Below, piece after piece: positions 44,374-53,962 of a stretch of 64,000 nucleotides of DNA. The stretch's first letter is position 1; each line of letters begins with the position of its first letter. Below the pieces are notes generated by a model. That model had not been told where the DNA came from. It saw only the letters and a list, made by a program, of their open reading frames with translations, and did no database searches. The stretch is from Evansella clarkii (GTDB lineage Bacteria; Bacillota; Bacilli; Bacillales; Salisediminibacteriaceae). The stretch covers positions 668,369 through 732,368 of the forward strand of contig NZ_KV917376.1 of assembly GCF_002019695.1 (NCBI RefSeq). Direction: 5' to 3'. Position numbers and translations under genes: made by a program.

Positions 44374-45597
44374 TTATGAAACATTTTCGTGACGATAACT
44401 GTTCTTACCAGATTGCGTTTGGACCAGTATAAATAATACCCCACCAAAAAACATTAATACTGACATAGCTAAAAATCCTGCGGCTGGGTTAAACAGATCC
44501 ATTAAAATCCCTATAGAAGTAGCTGAGACCGTCTGCAGCAAAAAGGAAATCGCCATCCACACGGACATCGCCCTACCCATAAAATGCTTCGGAATCGTTT
44601 GCATTAATTTCGTATTCATGACAATCCTGATTGTTGAATTGGATAATCCAATAAACAAACTGCCTGCATACAATGCTATGATTAGATGGTTAAACATTAA
44701 CGAAAACAGTACAGCAACAGCGATGCCAAAAAACAATAGAATTACCTTGTTCGTTTGAAGTCTGGCAACCAATGGTGCTGCCAGAAATCCTGATAATAAC
44801 CCCCCAACTCCATAGAACATATCAGAAATCCCAAATACAACTGCATCTGCTTTTAATGTATCACTTACATAACCCGGTAAAACAACGTTAAATATCATTG
44901 TAGCGACTAACGGAATGACCGGAACAATTCCCAGAAAGAAAAGCTTAGGATTACCAAGGAGAAAGTCCATTCCATTCTTTAATGCATTAATAAACGGCTC
45001 TTTTTTATCAGGAATGGGAATGGCGCTGTACCGAACTTTGGAAAGAAAGAAGCTGCTAATTATAAAAACGGAAGCATTTATCACTAAAATCAACTCAAAT
45101 CCCCAGTACTGATATAAAAATCCGGAAGCCCCGCCAGCCAGAAACATTCCTGCCTGTAAGCTGACTTCCACTAATGAGTTTCCTTTTATCAGTTCTTTCT
45201 CCGTCAGCAATTCCTGAATCAGGCTTCTTGATGCTGACATATAGACAGCCCACCCGATCCCGTTTATAGCAGAAAACATATACATATAAAGCAAACTAAA
45301 CCCATCCAGAAAGATTAACGCTGTAATGGCCAATATCACAACAGCCCTAATCCAGTATGTCCACTGAATAACAGTTCTCCTTCGAAAACGGTCAATAATC
45401 CCTCCCATCAGAAGTGAAGCAAGAAACCCTGCTATCACATTAATCGACAACATAAACCCAACAACACTAGCTGCACCTGTTTGTTCTAAAATAAACCAGT
45501 TAGCTCCAATAGTAGCCATTCCAACGCCAAATCCTGAAATAATATCCGATAAGAAGAAGTATCTGAAATGCCGATGCTTAAGCAAATTAATAATCAT
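44374..45597 (-). CDS. MFS transporter
   Basis: A 407-residue, 12-span MFS protein with an MFS_3-like signature: MGGIIDRFRRRTVIQWTYWI (loop 2-3 motif A variant) and SASRSLIQELLTEKELIKGN. Such proteins export drugs or other small molecules. It overlaps the reductase gene by 4 bases (ATGA), so both come from one mRNA, divergent from a LysR regulator. Substrate unknown. Confidence 0.9.
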   Translation of the reverse strand: MIINLLKHRHFRYFFLSDIISGFGVGMATIGANWFILEQTGAASVVGFMLSINVIAGFLASLLMGGIIDRFRRRTVIQWTYWIRAVVILAITALIFLDGFSLLYMYMFSAINGIGWAVYMSASRSLIQELLTEKELIKGNSLVEVSLQAGMFLAGGASGFLYQYWGFELILVINASVFIISSFFLSKVRYSAIPIPDKKEPFINALKNGMDFLLGNPKLFFLGIVPVIPLVATMIFNVVLPGYVSDTLKADAVVFGISDMFYGVGGLLSGFLAAPLVARLQTNKVILLFFGIAVAVLFSLMFNHLIIALYAGSLFIGLSNSTIRIVMNTKLMQTIPKHFMGRAMSVWMAISFLLQTVSATSIGILMDLFNPAAGFLAMSVLMFFGGVLFILVQTQSGKNSYRHENVS

Positions 45598-46163
45598 ATA
45601 CTCTCTCCTGACTGGATAAGGTGTTTTTGTAAGTGGTGCTGGATTTTAGTAATATAAGGATCCAGTTCATGCAGCTTCATGGATGAATAGATCGAGAATG
45701 TCGGCAATCTGTTAAGTCCGCAGTATTCAAATGTCTTATGGACAGGGAATAAAACTTGATCCTCACTTAATCCTTCTAAGAAATCTCCCTCCGTCCCGTT
45801 AAAAGCTGACTCACTAGCCCCCCATGTAACAGAAAGCATATATTTCTTTCCGTTAAACTTTCCACCTTGTCCAAACCCTTTTGACTTCCCAAAAAATATA
45901 TCAGGAATAAAGACGTCATCTATATATTTTTTTAAAACACCAGGCAAGCTGAACCAGTAAATGGGTGTCTGAATAATGATGACGTCGGCCCATTTAAACT
46001 TTTCAATCTCTTCATGTATTTTATAACCTTCTGAAATGCTCGTATGCTTTATTTCAAACTCTTGCGCTGTAAAGTCACCAATATGCTTTGACATTGCTTC
46101 ATTTAAACGCCCCTGCGCCCTCTCAAAGTAATCTTGCCCGTTAATCAGCAATAGTTTTTTCAT
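45594..46163 (-). CDS. NAD(P)H-dependent quinone reductase (MdaB-type flavodoxin fold)
   Basis: The 189-residue protein starts KKLLLINGQDYFERAQGRLN and has WADVIIIQTPIYWFSLPGVL with YIDDVFIPD, as in MdaB/Kef ancillary proteins that reduce quinones with FAD. ATG 46163 follows AAGGAGGTTGCAGG. It is the first gene of the reductase-MFS operon, divergent from a LysR gene, a typical arrangement for quinone or drug stress response. Confidence 0.9.
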   Translation of the reverse strand: MKKLLLINGQDYFERAQGRLNEAMSKHIGDFTAQEFEIKHTSISEGYKIHEEIEKFKWADVIIIQTPIYWFSLPGVLKKYIDDVFIPDIFFGKSKGFGQGGKFNGKKYMLSVTWGASESAFNGTEGDFLEGLSEDQVLFPVHKTFEYCGLNRLPTFSIYSSMKLHELDPYITKIQHHLQKHLIQSGESI

Positions 46164-46274
46164 CCTGCAACCTCCTTGAATAATCTGTAAATTAAGGTTA
46201 CACTATCTCTTGCAATCGTTACAGATGATTATTCCGATAGAAACAATCGAAATTTCCGATAGAAGGAGGCAGAA

Positions 46275-47162
46275 ATGGATATTAAGCATCTTCAAACCTT
46301 TCTGGTTGCATGTGAGACATTAAATTTCACAAAAACTGCAGAGAGACTTCAATATGCACAATCCAGTGTTACAGCACAGATAAAGAATTTAGAAAACGAA
46401 CTGAACCTTCAGCTTTTTGAACGTCTTGGTAAAAAACTAGTTCTCACTCATTCGGGGGAACGCCTAAGACAATACGCTTCAAAGATTGTCCATTTAGAAG
46501 AAGAAGCCAGAAACGCTATGGTTTCTGACCAAAATGGCGGCACTCTTATTATTGGCGCACAGGAAAGCCAATGTACCTATCGTTTGCCAGATTTACTGAG
46601 GGACTTCAAACTGAAATACCCTTCCATTCAGCTCATTTTTAAAGCAGCCCATTCTGATGAAGTGGCTGCCAAAAGTCTCATGGACGGGGAGATTGATTTA
46701 GCCTTTATTATGGATACGCAAAAAACAAATCCATATTTGGCATCCACACCTTTAATAAAGGAAAAACTGATCATAATCAGCTCACCTGATCATTCATTAG
46801 CTATGAGAAAAACAGTTACCGCTGAAGACTTAGTAACTGAAACGATTCTTTACACAGAAAGCGGCTGCTCTTATCGAAAGATTTTTGAAGAGATACTTAG
46901 CTATTATAAAGTCATTCCTAGAACTACACTTGAATTTGTCAGCTTAGAAGCTATTAAAAAATGTGTAGCCGCCAACTTAGGCATTGCCGTTTTGCCGGAA
47001 ATGGTTGTTGAGAAAGAAATAAGCGAAGGAGATTTATCAGAGGTGAACTTTGAGGTTGAGATGCCCGTTATGGTAACACAAATGGCAATACACAAAGACA
47101 AATGGATCAACCCTCCATTGAAGGATTTTATGTCTATGACAAAGAAATATTTTAAACAATAA
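46275..47162 (+). CDS. LysR-family transcriptional regulator
   Basis: A 295-residue LysR protein: MDIKHLQTFLVACETLNFTK winged helix, QSSVTAQIKNLENELNLQLF, then an effector domain with MDGEIDLAFIMDTQKTNPYL. AGAAGGAGGCAGAA precedes the ATG. The 111-base gap to the divergent mdaB-type gene contains repeated CCGATAGAA (about 46232 and 46254), a plausible binding site. It probably activates the reductase-MFS operon. Confidence 0.93.
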   Translation: MDIKHLQTFLVACETLNFTKTAERLQYAQSSVTAQIKNLENELNLQLFERLGKKLVLTHSGERLRQYASKIVHLEEEARNAMVSDQNGGTLIIGAQESQCTYRLPDLLRDFKLKYPSIQLIFKAAHSDEVAAKSLMDGEIDLAFIMDTQKTNPYLASTPLIKEKLIIISSPDHSLAMRKTVTAEDLVTETILYTESGCSYRKIFEEILSYYKVIPRTTLEFVSLEAIKKCVAANLGIAVLPEMVVEKEISEGDLSEVNFEVEMPVMVTQMAIHKDKWINPPLKDFMSMTKKYFKQ

Positions 47163-47181
47163 TATTTTGACCGAAAAAAGA

Positions 47182-47219
47182 GGACGAGTACTTGACTGAA
47201 CTCGTCCCCTTAATTTTTC
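47182..47219 (+). terminator. Terminator of the lysR gene
   Basis: GGACGAGT (47182-47189) pairs with ACTCGTCC (47200-47207), then TTAATTTTT. It may also work on the other strand. Confidence 0.7.
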
Positions 47220-47247
47220 CCATTGCTGCATTTTTTTTATAAATAAA

Positions 47248-47910
47248 TCATTTAATCATCACTTTTCCATCTTCCTGTTTAATCGAAAACTCCCCCATTC
47301 CTTCAATGCTGACTTCTAATGGGAAAAATTGTGCATCTTTATTGGAGAAAAACCACCGGCGCCCCCTTTTTACTATTATAAAAAGACCATTTTCATTGCC
47401 CACTGGAGTTAATCCTTCACTATCTTCTCTCCAGTTAGGGATACCCATTTGATTCAATGTTCTTGCAAAGGGAATAACCTCATCAACCACGATCCCAATC
47501 TCACTAACATTAAGAAAATCATCAGATGAAAAACTGTGATCCACTTCATTCTTCAAATTGTGGCGGGCAATAAATTCCAGGATATTACCTGAGGGATCTT
47601 CGAAGTATACAGCATGTGCGTTCCAGCTTTTAAAGAACACTTCATCTGATTCCCCTTCTGTATTTAACGGCACTTTTGATTGTATCCAATGCTTGGCTTC
47701 TTCTATTTTATTGTGTGGTATATTGATTGCGAAGTGATAAAAAGGCCCTGATTCTCCTACTGATTCCTGAAAGGTAACAGCAGTTAAACCTGCTTGCACT
47801 GTAAATTCCTTCTTAGCTTCTCTAACGACCTGGAGCTCAAGTGTATTTTTATAAAAATCTCTCATTTCATCTAATTTATTAGTTAATAATGTAACCTCCG
47901 TAAACTTCAT
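47248..47910 (-). CDS. VOC family protein (two modules)
   Basis: A 220-residue protein. The first VOC module is clear (MKFTEVTLLTNKLDEMRDFY, FYHFAINIPHNK, AVYFEDPSGNILEFIARHN); the second half (VSEIGIVVDEVIPFARTLNQ, NENGLFIIVKRGRRW) is a degenerate second module. His, His and Glu metal ligands can be placed. ATG 47910 follows AAGGAGAGAATC. Probable lyase or resistance-type protein; substrate unknown. Confidence 0.88.
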   Translation of the reverse strand: MKFTEVTLLTNKLDEMRDFYKNTLELQVVREAKKEFTVQAGLTAVTFQESVGESGPFYHFAINIPHNKIEEAKHWIQSKVPLNTEGESDEVFFKSWNAHAVYFEDPSGNILEFIARHNLKNEVDHSFSSDDFLNVSEIGIVVDEVIPFARTLNQMGIPNWREDSEGLTPVGNENGLFIIVKRGRRWFFSNKDAQFFPLEVSIEGMGEFSIKQEDGKVMIK

Positions 47911-48103
47911 GATTCTCTCTCCTTCATGTATTAATCTGTAAAGCATTAACAACGTCTCTATTAATTATCTTACAAACTTCTTTATATCATTGGCTCATAT
48001 AAAAGATGTAATTTTTCTGCAACTTTAGTAGTAGATAATTAACCCAAGGTTTTATTAAACTATCATCCAGCTAATCTGATTCTCCTTTTAAAGGCAATAA
48101 AAA

Positions 48104-48123
48104 AAAGCCGCAAAAGCAGCTTT
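48104..48123 (-). terminator. Terminator (AAAGCTGC/GCGGCTTT)
   Basis: On the minus strand AAAGCTGC, four T, GCGGCTTT and more T. It follows the 48248-48748 gene by about 125 bases. A close relative lies at 54664-54682. Confidence 0.65.
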
Positions 48124-48247
48124 CTTGGTCTATTTTCGGCTTTATTCCCGATAAAATAGTTAACCTCGCTAAATCCATAACCAGCCTTTTCAGCAACAAC
48201 AATTTTGTAGTTGTTGTCATATTGTCCTCCAGAAAAGAAGGTTTGTT

Positions 48248-48748
48248 CTATGACCACTTTTCTTCATCATCAATCCATTGCTTGTTTTTTAAGTCATATG
48301 ATTTATAGTCATCTGAGAAAACAAAATATGATGGTAAGCTGATTGTATCTCCACCTGCTTTTTCCCAGCATCCCCTGAACCAGTCAGCAACTGCTTTTTG
48401 CTCTTGCTGAACTAACGTTTCTTCGTTCTCCTCGTAAAAATCAAAAAAATCATTCAGCTGATTTTCGTTTAATTGATAATATACAACTTCCGGCAGGACA
48501 TCGATGCTGCCTGCAAAAACTTTGGTGTCAGTACCATTGTCAAAAACTTCGTTAGCTTCTTTATCCATAGAGAACAGTCTGATTGCTATCTCAAATCTTG
48601 TAGGCTCCATGAATGCGGAGAACTCCAGCAAATCTGTCTTTGGAGAGAAATTATATGTGAAGACTTTTTTCAGATTCTCTGTTAATAAATCCGATTGTTT
48701 ATGAAGATTTGCTTTAATTGAACTAATATAGCTATCAACTGAGAACAT
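48248..48748 (-). CDS. Hypothetical cytosolic protein
   Basis: A 166-residue acidic protein with alternating strands and helices (MFSVDSYISSIKANLHKQSD ... NFSPKTDLLEFSAFMEPTRF ... VVYYQLNENQLNDFFDFYEE). ATG 48748 follows GGGGGAGGCAAATAAA. No family, signal peptide or membrane helix was recognised. Monocistronic. Confidence 0.75.
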   Translation of the reverse strand: MFSVDSYISSIKANLHKQSDLLTENLKKVFTYNFSPKTDLLEFSAFMEPTRFEIAIRLFSMDKEANEVFDNGTDTKVFAGSIDVLPEVVYYQLNENQLNDFFDFYEENEETLVQQEQKAVADWFRGCWEKAGGDTISLPSYFVFSDDYKSYDLKNKQWIDDEEKWS

Positions 48749-48854
48749 TTTATTTGCCTCCCCCACAGCAGTTTACCTTATATTACCACAAACCTGCCCT
48801 CTCATCCTTTTCCCAATCCCGCCGGCCCCCTTTCAGGCACGGCGGGATTCTGTA

Positions 48855-49358
48855 TTATTGCTGGCGATTTTCCACCCTTGTAATCCAATTCAAATCTGCT
48901 TCCAGATGTAACAGCGTCCCTGTAACCAGAAGATACCTGTCTTCATCGCCGTTTATAAGGAGCTCCGTTTTCAATCTGGACAGTTCCATGGTTTCCTTTA
49001 TAATAAGCGCTTTTTGCTGATCAAGCATCTGTTTTTCCTCTTTGAATCCGATCTTTCTGGCACAATTCCATTTAAAGAAGAAATCTTCTTTCACAGAGTG
49101 ATAAGGAACAGAATCCAGCAGCCATTTCTCAAGCGTTTTTATTCCTTTTGCCTCAATGGCATAAAGTTTTCGTTCCTGGTCGTCTGTCCCAGCTGAGGTT
49201 ACCATACCGTCACGGGCCAGTCTGTCCAGAGTGGTATAAATCTGTCCCGGATTGATTTTTCCTTTCAGGCCGATCAGTGAATCGACCCCCACCTTTAAAT
49301 CATAACCATGATGTTTTCCATTATATAGAATCGTTAAAATTCCGTATTTTACCGACAT
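48855..49358 (-). CDS. PadR-family regulator of the ABC exporter
   Basis: A 167-residue PadR with winged helix (VKYGILTILYNGKHHGYDLK, NPGQIYTTLDRLARDGMV) and a longer C-terminal coiled-coil dimerisation domain (Vir_Reg_C type). It is the last gene of an ATPase-permease-padR operon, 4 bases after the permease. The inverted repeats at 52522-52611 are its likely operators, so it would repress its own operon until a substrate is present. Confidence 0.92.
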   Translation of the reverse strand: MSVKYGILTILYNGKHHGYDLKVGVDSLIGLKGKINPGQIYTTLDRLARDGMVTSAGTDDQERKLYAIEAKGIKTLEKWLLDSVPYHSVKEDFFFKWNCARKIGFKEEKQMLDQQKALIIKETMELSRLKTELLINGDEDRYLLVTGTLLHLEADLNWITRVENRQQ

Positions 49359-49362
49359 GATA

Positions 49363-51813
49363 TTACCCTTCTTTTAGTGAAGATTGAAGTTTAATGTTTG
49401 AAGCATGACTCCCGGCAGACCAGGATGCAAGCAGGCTGAATACCAACCCAGTAATAACAGCAATAAGCACATAGCTCACCGGAATCTGGAAGGCAAGAAA
49501 ACCTTCCATTAATGCAGAACGGCTTGCGGTGAAAATAAGGAGGACCCCAGTAATAACTCCTCCAAAAACACCCGTTATCCCGATAAGCAGCCCTTCTGCA
49601 AGGGTCATCTGCTTAACCTGAGTAACCGTAAATCCGACTGCTCTCATTGTACTTATTTCAGACGTTCGTTCCACGGTGTTCATCAGCATTGTATTCGCAG
49701 TGCCAATACTGGCCAGGCCGATCATCAAAATCATCAGCACATAAATGAGACTATACATTTCAGATATGGCTGAGGTTGTAGAATGTATCTCGTCTTCCAC
49801 CGTTTCTGCACCGGAGAGCTTATGACCAAAATCCTCCCAGACCCTAGTAAAGAACGAATGACTATCTTCTCCCAGACTGAGCAGCAAATCAAAACTTTCA
49901 CCCCATCCGAAAGCTTCCTGCATCTGACCTTGTTCCATGAATGCAACGTAACCTGAATAGTGAGAGGTTGAAACATTCCCTGAGACTTCCAGCTCCTGTT
50001 CTCCCTCTGGTGTATTTATTATCATCTTTTCCCCAATTTCTCCTCCCCACTCTTCATATGCACGATTTCCGAGAAGGATAGACGGCTGGCCGGCTAGCTG
50101 GCCGTTTAAAGTAATATCAGGATGATCATACAGAGAAGGGCCTCCGGAGTTGATCGAAAGAACGGAAAACTGCCTGTACTCGCCACTAACCGTTCGCCAT
50201 GTTATTGGTGTCGCTTCCGCCAGCTCATGAACCTCCTTCACCTCTTCATATGATTCAAGATGTGAAATATCTTCTGCGGTCCATGGCGATTCAGAGGAAA
50301 TTCTTATATCACCGCCATATGTACTTCGGATTTCCTTCTCATACCCATCAGGCGCTGATTCTACCACTGCACCCAGCAAAAGAATCACTGCAACCCCAAC
50401 TGCCAGAATTGCGGATGTATTAGCATTACGGCCCAGCTGATAATGAAGATTTTGTACTGCTAAACTCCCCCCGTACCCAAATACATACGATAGAGCAGGC
50501 CTGATAACTTTTGATGTAACGGTAAGAAAGAATGGAAACAGAAGAATTATGCCAGCCAAAATCCCCACATACGAGATGGGGTGATCCACAAAAACAAATG
50601 CAAGAAGCACTATACCCGCAGCAAAACGCAACGTCCTTTTATTGGAATTTGCGCCTTTTTCTCCTTTTAGCGTAAGCAAGATTGATGTTTTCCCAGCACT
50701 ATAAATCGGGACAAGAGAAAAGAGGACGGGAAAGACGAAACCTGCCACAGCTGAAACAATTGCCGGGGTTACCCAATTCAGTGAGTATACCATATCGAAA
50801 GCAAACACGCTGAGAAGCGCAACCATAAAAAGATCTCCAAGCCAAACACCAAAGGGCACCCCTATAACTACCGAGACGGAGGCTAAAACGAGAACTTCTG
50901 TAAGGACCAGCCTGGATATGGAGGACTGAAGGTAACCAAGACTTTTCATAATGGCAAATTCCTTTTTCCTCTCGATAACACTTGTATAAATCATATTAAA
51001 TACAATAAATCCGCTAATTAAAATCGCAAGACCCGCAATTAAATAGAAGAACGTATACAAACCGCCGATGTCATTACTCTGACGATCATCAGCCACCACC
51101 GGCTGAATAAATTCAGAAGAGCCCTGAAATTCTTCCTGAAGAGTCCGGAAAAGGCCCTCTCCATCCCCTTCCGTCTGAATCCGCATATAAGAGATCTCTT
51201 CATTCATACCTGTCCATTCCTGCAGAATATTAAGGGGTATCATTACGCGAAAACCCGCTGACTGTGCGCCTTCCCAGTCAGCAGGACTGGCTAATATCTG
51301 CACATATTCCACAATTGCTGAAACTTCGAGTTCCCCCATCCCCTCAAAACGAACAGAGTCTCCAATTTCCTTCCCGAGCAGACGGGCGACTGGTTTCGGT
51401 AAAATTAAACCCTCATCTTCCAGACTTCCCTCTGTAACTGGCAGCTTTATAAGGGGACTGGAAAAATCGCTGACCCCTGTGATACGTACAGATCGTTCAT
51501 TTTGCGGTCTGTCTTCCTCCAGTTCGAAAAATGCCTGTTTATCGAGAACAAGAAGGGTTTCACTTACTTCTGGATGCACTCCCAACTCCTCGATATTTTC
51601 TTCTGGAAATGTATGGTTGTCACTAAGAATCCAATAATCTGCATCGGCAACATACATCTGCTCGTAGTAGGAGAAAACATCCTCGGTTGTCTTATCAGCC
51701 ACAAGCATGGCCGCCATAACCGCAACCCCCATTACCATTGCTGCCAGGGTAAAGAAAAACCTCTTTTTTCTACGTGTAATATTACGCCAGGAAATTAGCC
51801 AGATATTCAGCAT
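49363..51813 (-). CDS. ABC transporter permease (FtsX/MacB type)
   Basis: An 816-residue permease with two MacB periplasmic-core-like domains (about 40-240 and 480-660) and FtsX segments containing about eight membrane helices in total, for example FYLIAGLAILISGFIVFNMI and LIYVLMILMIGLASIGTANT. It overlaps the ATPase gene by 32 bases; ATG 51813 is chosen because GAAAGGATG precedes it. Such systems export lipoproteins or antimicrobial peptides. Confidence 0.9.
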   Translation of the reverse strand: MLNIWLISWRNITRRKKRFFFTLAAMVMGVAVMAAMLVADKTTEDVFSYYEQMYVADADYWILSDNHTFPEENIEELGVHPEVSETLLVLDKQAFFELEEDRPQNERSVRITGVSDFSSPLIKLPVTEGSLEDEGLILPKPVARLLGKEIGDSVRFEGMGELEVSAIVEYVQILASPADWEGAQSAGFRVMIPLNILQEWTGMNEEISYMRIQTEGDGEGLFRTLQEEFQGSSEFIQPVVADDRQSNDIGGLYTFFYLIAGLAILISGFIVFNMIYTSVIERKKEFAIMKSLGYLQSSISRLVLTEVLVLASVSVVIGVPFGVWLGDLFMVALLSVFAFDMVYSLNWVTPAIVSAVAGFVFPVLFSLVPIYSAGKTSILLTLKGEKGANSNKRTLRFAAGIVLLAFVFVDHPISYVGILAGIILLFPFFLTVTSKVIRPALSYVFGYGGSLAVQNLHYQLGRNANTSAILAVGVAVILLLGAVVESAPDGYEKEIRSTYGGDIRISSESPWTAEDISHLESYEEVKEVHELAEATPITWRTVSGEYRQFSVLSINSGGPSLYDHPDITLNGQLAGQPSILLGNRAYEEWGGEIGEKMIINTPEGEQELEVSGNVSTSHYSGYVAFMEQGQMQEAFGWGESFDLLLSLGEDSHSFFTRVWEDFGHKLSGAETVEDEIHSTTSAISEMYSLIYVLMILMIGLASIGTANTMLMNTVERTSEISTMRAVGFTVTQVKQMTLAEGLLIGITGVFGGVITGVLLIFTASRSALMEGFLAFQIPVSYVLIAVITGLVFSLLASWSAGSHASNIKLQSSLKEG

Positions 51814-52504
51814 AATCGTCATCCTTTCTCGAAATCATCCGGTCAATCCTGCCGTCCTTAAAAAGAACAATCCGATCGGCAAATCCGGCTGCAAAAATAT
51901 CATGAGTGACCATGACAATTGTTTGATTGTATTTTTGATGAAAGGAAACTATCAGTGCCAAAATCTCCTCGGCTTTCGCCCTATCCAAATTACCAGTTGG
52001 TTCATCAGCCAGCAGAACTTCTGGTTTGTTTACAAGAGCACGGGCAATGGCAACCCTTTGCTGCTGCCCTCCACTAAGAAGATTCACCCTCTTCTTTTCA
52101 AGACCTGACAGCCCAACTGCTGCAACCAAATCATTAATTCTTTCCTTAGCATCTGCACTCATCTTTCCTCCTGCATGAATAGGAAAAGCAATATTTTCCT
52201 CGACACTAAGATTTTGAAGCAACTGATAATTTTGAAACACAAACCCTACATTTTCCCTGCGGAAAATTGTTCTTTCCCTCTCTTTCATCGCTTCAATATT
52301 TTCTTTATCAATCTCTATAGTTCCATCATCCGGCACATCAAGACCGCCAATCAGCTGAAGAAGAGTGCTTTTACCTGATCCACTTGGTCCCATAACAGCC
52401 ACAAATTCCCCTTTCATTATGTTAAGGTCTACCCCGTTCAACACACGGGATTGTTCTTGTCCTTGAGAAAAACTTTTCCTTACATTCTGTACACTAATCA
52501 TCAA
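51782..52504 (-). CDS. ABC transporter ATP-binding protein (LolD/MacB type)
   Basis: A 240-residue ATPase: Walker A GPSGSGKSTLL, Q-loop in FVFQNYQLLQNLSVEEN, signature LSGGQQQRVAIARALVNKPE, Walker B VLLADEPTGNLD and H-loop in MVTHD. First gene of the exporter operon behind the presumed PadR sites. Together with the permease it forms an MacB-like exporter. Confidence 0.95.
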   Translation of the reverse strand: MMISVQNVRKSFSQGQEQSRVLNGVDLNIMKGEFVAVMGPSGSGKSTLLQLIGGLDVPDDGTIEIDKENIEAMKERERTIFRRENVGFVFQNYQLLQNLSVEENIAFPIHAGGKMSADAKERINDLVAAVGLSGLEKKRVNLLSGGQQQRVAIARALVNKPEVLLADEPTGNLDRAKAEEILALIVSFHQKYNQTIVMVTHDIFAAGFADRIVLFKDGRIDRMISRKDDDYAEYLANFLA

Positions 52505-52521
52505 ACCCCTCCACTTTCACT

Positions 52522-52611
52522 TTATATACAAAGTATGTATTAAAAATCCCTTTATTTTATTATTAAAGGGGTATAACACATTATTAATTATATACTAAGT
52601 ATATAGTATAT
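52522..52611. promoter_or_regulatory. Candidate PadR operators upstream of the ABC operon
   Basis: ATATACTA-agtata-TAGTATAT (52590-52611) has 8-bp arms, and a second, TATATAC-aaa-GTATGTA (52523-52539), lies just before the ATPase start. The spacing and TATAC/GTATA cores fit PadR binding. The stretch between has no gene. Confidence 0.55.
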
Positions 52612-52686
52612 TTATGTTTTGTAAATAGATTACTGAATAACACAAATAAATCTGAGGGTTGAGCTGCTGAAGTAAATGAGACAATA

Positions 52687-52719
52687 AAAAGTTCAGCCAC
52701 ATGTAGTAGCTGAACTTTT
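52687..52719. terminator. Bidirectional terminator
   Basis: AAAAGTTCAGC pairs with GCTGAACTTTT around CACATGTAGTA. It lies between the ABC operon promoter and the 3' end of the thioesterase gene. The rest of 52612-52905 has no credible ORF. Confidence 0.7.
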
Positions 52720-52905
52720 AGATGCTTACACTTCCATTCCAAGTAAAAGTAAGAGAATATATGATTTACTGAAAGCTTAATCTCACGTTCTCCAGTACAG
52801 CATTTGGTATCGGTGCTGTTTCCTGCCTTCTTACCTATACAGACTCCGGAACATCTGTCATGTGTGAAGCGAACATAGCAGTCTCCCATGCTGGGCTAAA
52901 TAGGT

Positions 52906-53394
52906 TCAGACTCTGCACTCCTTTGAAAGTTCATTAATCCGCAATCTTCTTTCTTTTCTCGCCTGGGCGTTTTGGAATAACTTTTTCTCTTCTTCTGTTT
53001 CAGGCTCCACGCCGCTCACCGGTGTCGGTTTGCCTTTCTCATCTACCGCAACCATTGTCAGGATAGCTGTTGTGGTCACCGTCTTTTTTCTTGATTTTAA
53101 ACTTTGAGTTTCTACTTTCACGTAAACTTCCATTGAAGTTCTGCCAGTGGAAATAACAACGCCTTCTAAATACAGTATGTCCCCTACTTTAGCAGATGAA
53201 AGAAAGTTCACCGTATCAATAGAAGCGGTTACCACCACCTCCTGGCTGTGCTTCATTGCCGTTATGGCAGCTATTTCATCAATATAAGAGAGTATGACGC
53301 CTCCAAAAATAGTGCCTAAATGATTTGTATCCGGCGGCAGAACCAGTTTTGTAATTGTTGTTCTCGAAATACCAGCAGGTAATTTCCCTTCCAT
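52906..53394 (-). CDS. Acyl-CoA thioesterase (hotdog fold, YkhA-like)
   Basis: A 162-residue hotdog thioesterase: PPDTNHLGTIFGGVILSYID contains the conserved Asn and Gly-Gly-Asp-like catalytic stretch, followed by VTASIDTVNFLSSAKVGD. YkhA-type enzymes hydrolyse medium and long acyl-CoA. ATG 53394 follows AACGAGGAATGAAGT. It is the first gene downstream of the cobalamin riboswitch, which is not expected for this family. Confidence 0.9.
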   Translation of the reverse strand: MEGKLPAGISRTTITKLVLPPDTNHLGTIFGGVILSYIDEIAAITAMKHSQEVVVTASIDTVNFLSSAKVGDILYLEGVVISTGRTSMEVYVKVETQSLKSRKKTVTTTAILTMVAVDEKGKPTPVSGVEPETEEEKKLFQNAQARKERRLRINELSKECRV

Positions 53395-53460
53395 ACTTCA
53401 TTCCTCGTTTCTGTAGATTGATATTGAATTTTCCGGGGAGGAAGGAAAGATAAACCCAAT

Positions 53461-53483
53461 AAAAAAACCATCACAATGGATGG
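53461..53483 (-). terminator. Terminator downstream of the cobalamin aptamer
   Basis: On the minus strand CCATC-cattgt-GATGG and seven T, about 110 bases after the aptamer. It is a candidate for the switch's expression platform. Confidence 0.75.
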
Positions 53484-53585
53484 GTTTATGAATAACGGGG
53501 CAGCTTCAACCAGACAGTAAAATATACTGTCGTTTATGTGCACCTCGCTATACCTTCCCAGTTCCCGAAGAAGATAATACGGATA

Positions 53586-53740
53586 ACGATGGCAGGTCTC
53601 CTGACTTGTGCCTCTGCCTACTTTAATCCCTTCCCGTCTAATGACAGTGGATTTGATTATTTCGTCAGCACTTACAGTTGCGGGTACAGTTCCGGATTTG
53701 CACCGGATTCCCTATTAAGTCTTTATCAGACACCATAGTT
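53586..53740 (-). promoter_or_regulatory. Cobalamin riboswitch
   Basis: The minus strand shows, in order, the aptamer landmarks: GGTGTCTGATAAAG start, AGGGAATCCGGTGCAAATCC, GGAACTGTACCCGCAACTGT, AAGTG...GACGAAATAATC, CCACTG, GGGAAGG and AAGTCAGGAGACCTGCC. These are the consensus pieces of the B12-sensing element. No cobalamin transport or synthesis gene follows; the next gene is a thioesterase. Confidence 0.93.
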
Positions 53741-53962
53741 ATTGGTTAATATCAGTATGCTGTTGTAACTTAAACCATATTCTATTCTCCTATGTAAACT
53801 ACGGCTGCCCACAGAAGAATAGATTGGAAAGTTCAAACACTTCTTTTTTATACTAGCAGAATACTCTGATGATAGCCACCATTGTCGGGGGCTGCTATCA
53901 AAGACCAACTATTACACTCGTAACTCCCTGCAGTCAGGCAAGACGGTTAATTTTGTGCAGTT

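Noticed and set aside
48063-48257. 64-codon minus-strand ORF
   Set aside because: It runs through a terminator hairpin and overlaps the end of the upstream gene, with no family match.
52584-52889. 101-codon minus-strand ORF
   Set aside because: It covers the PadR sites and a terminator, and its composition is not protein-like.
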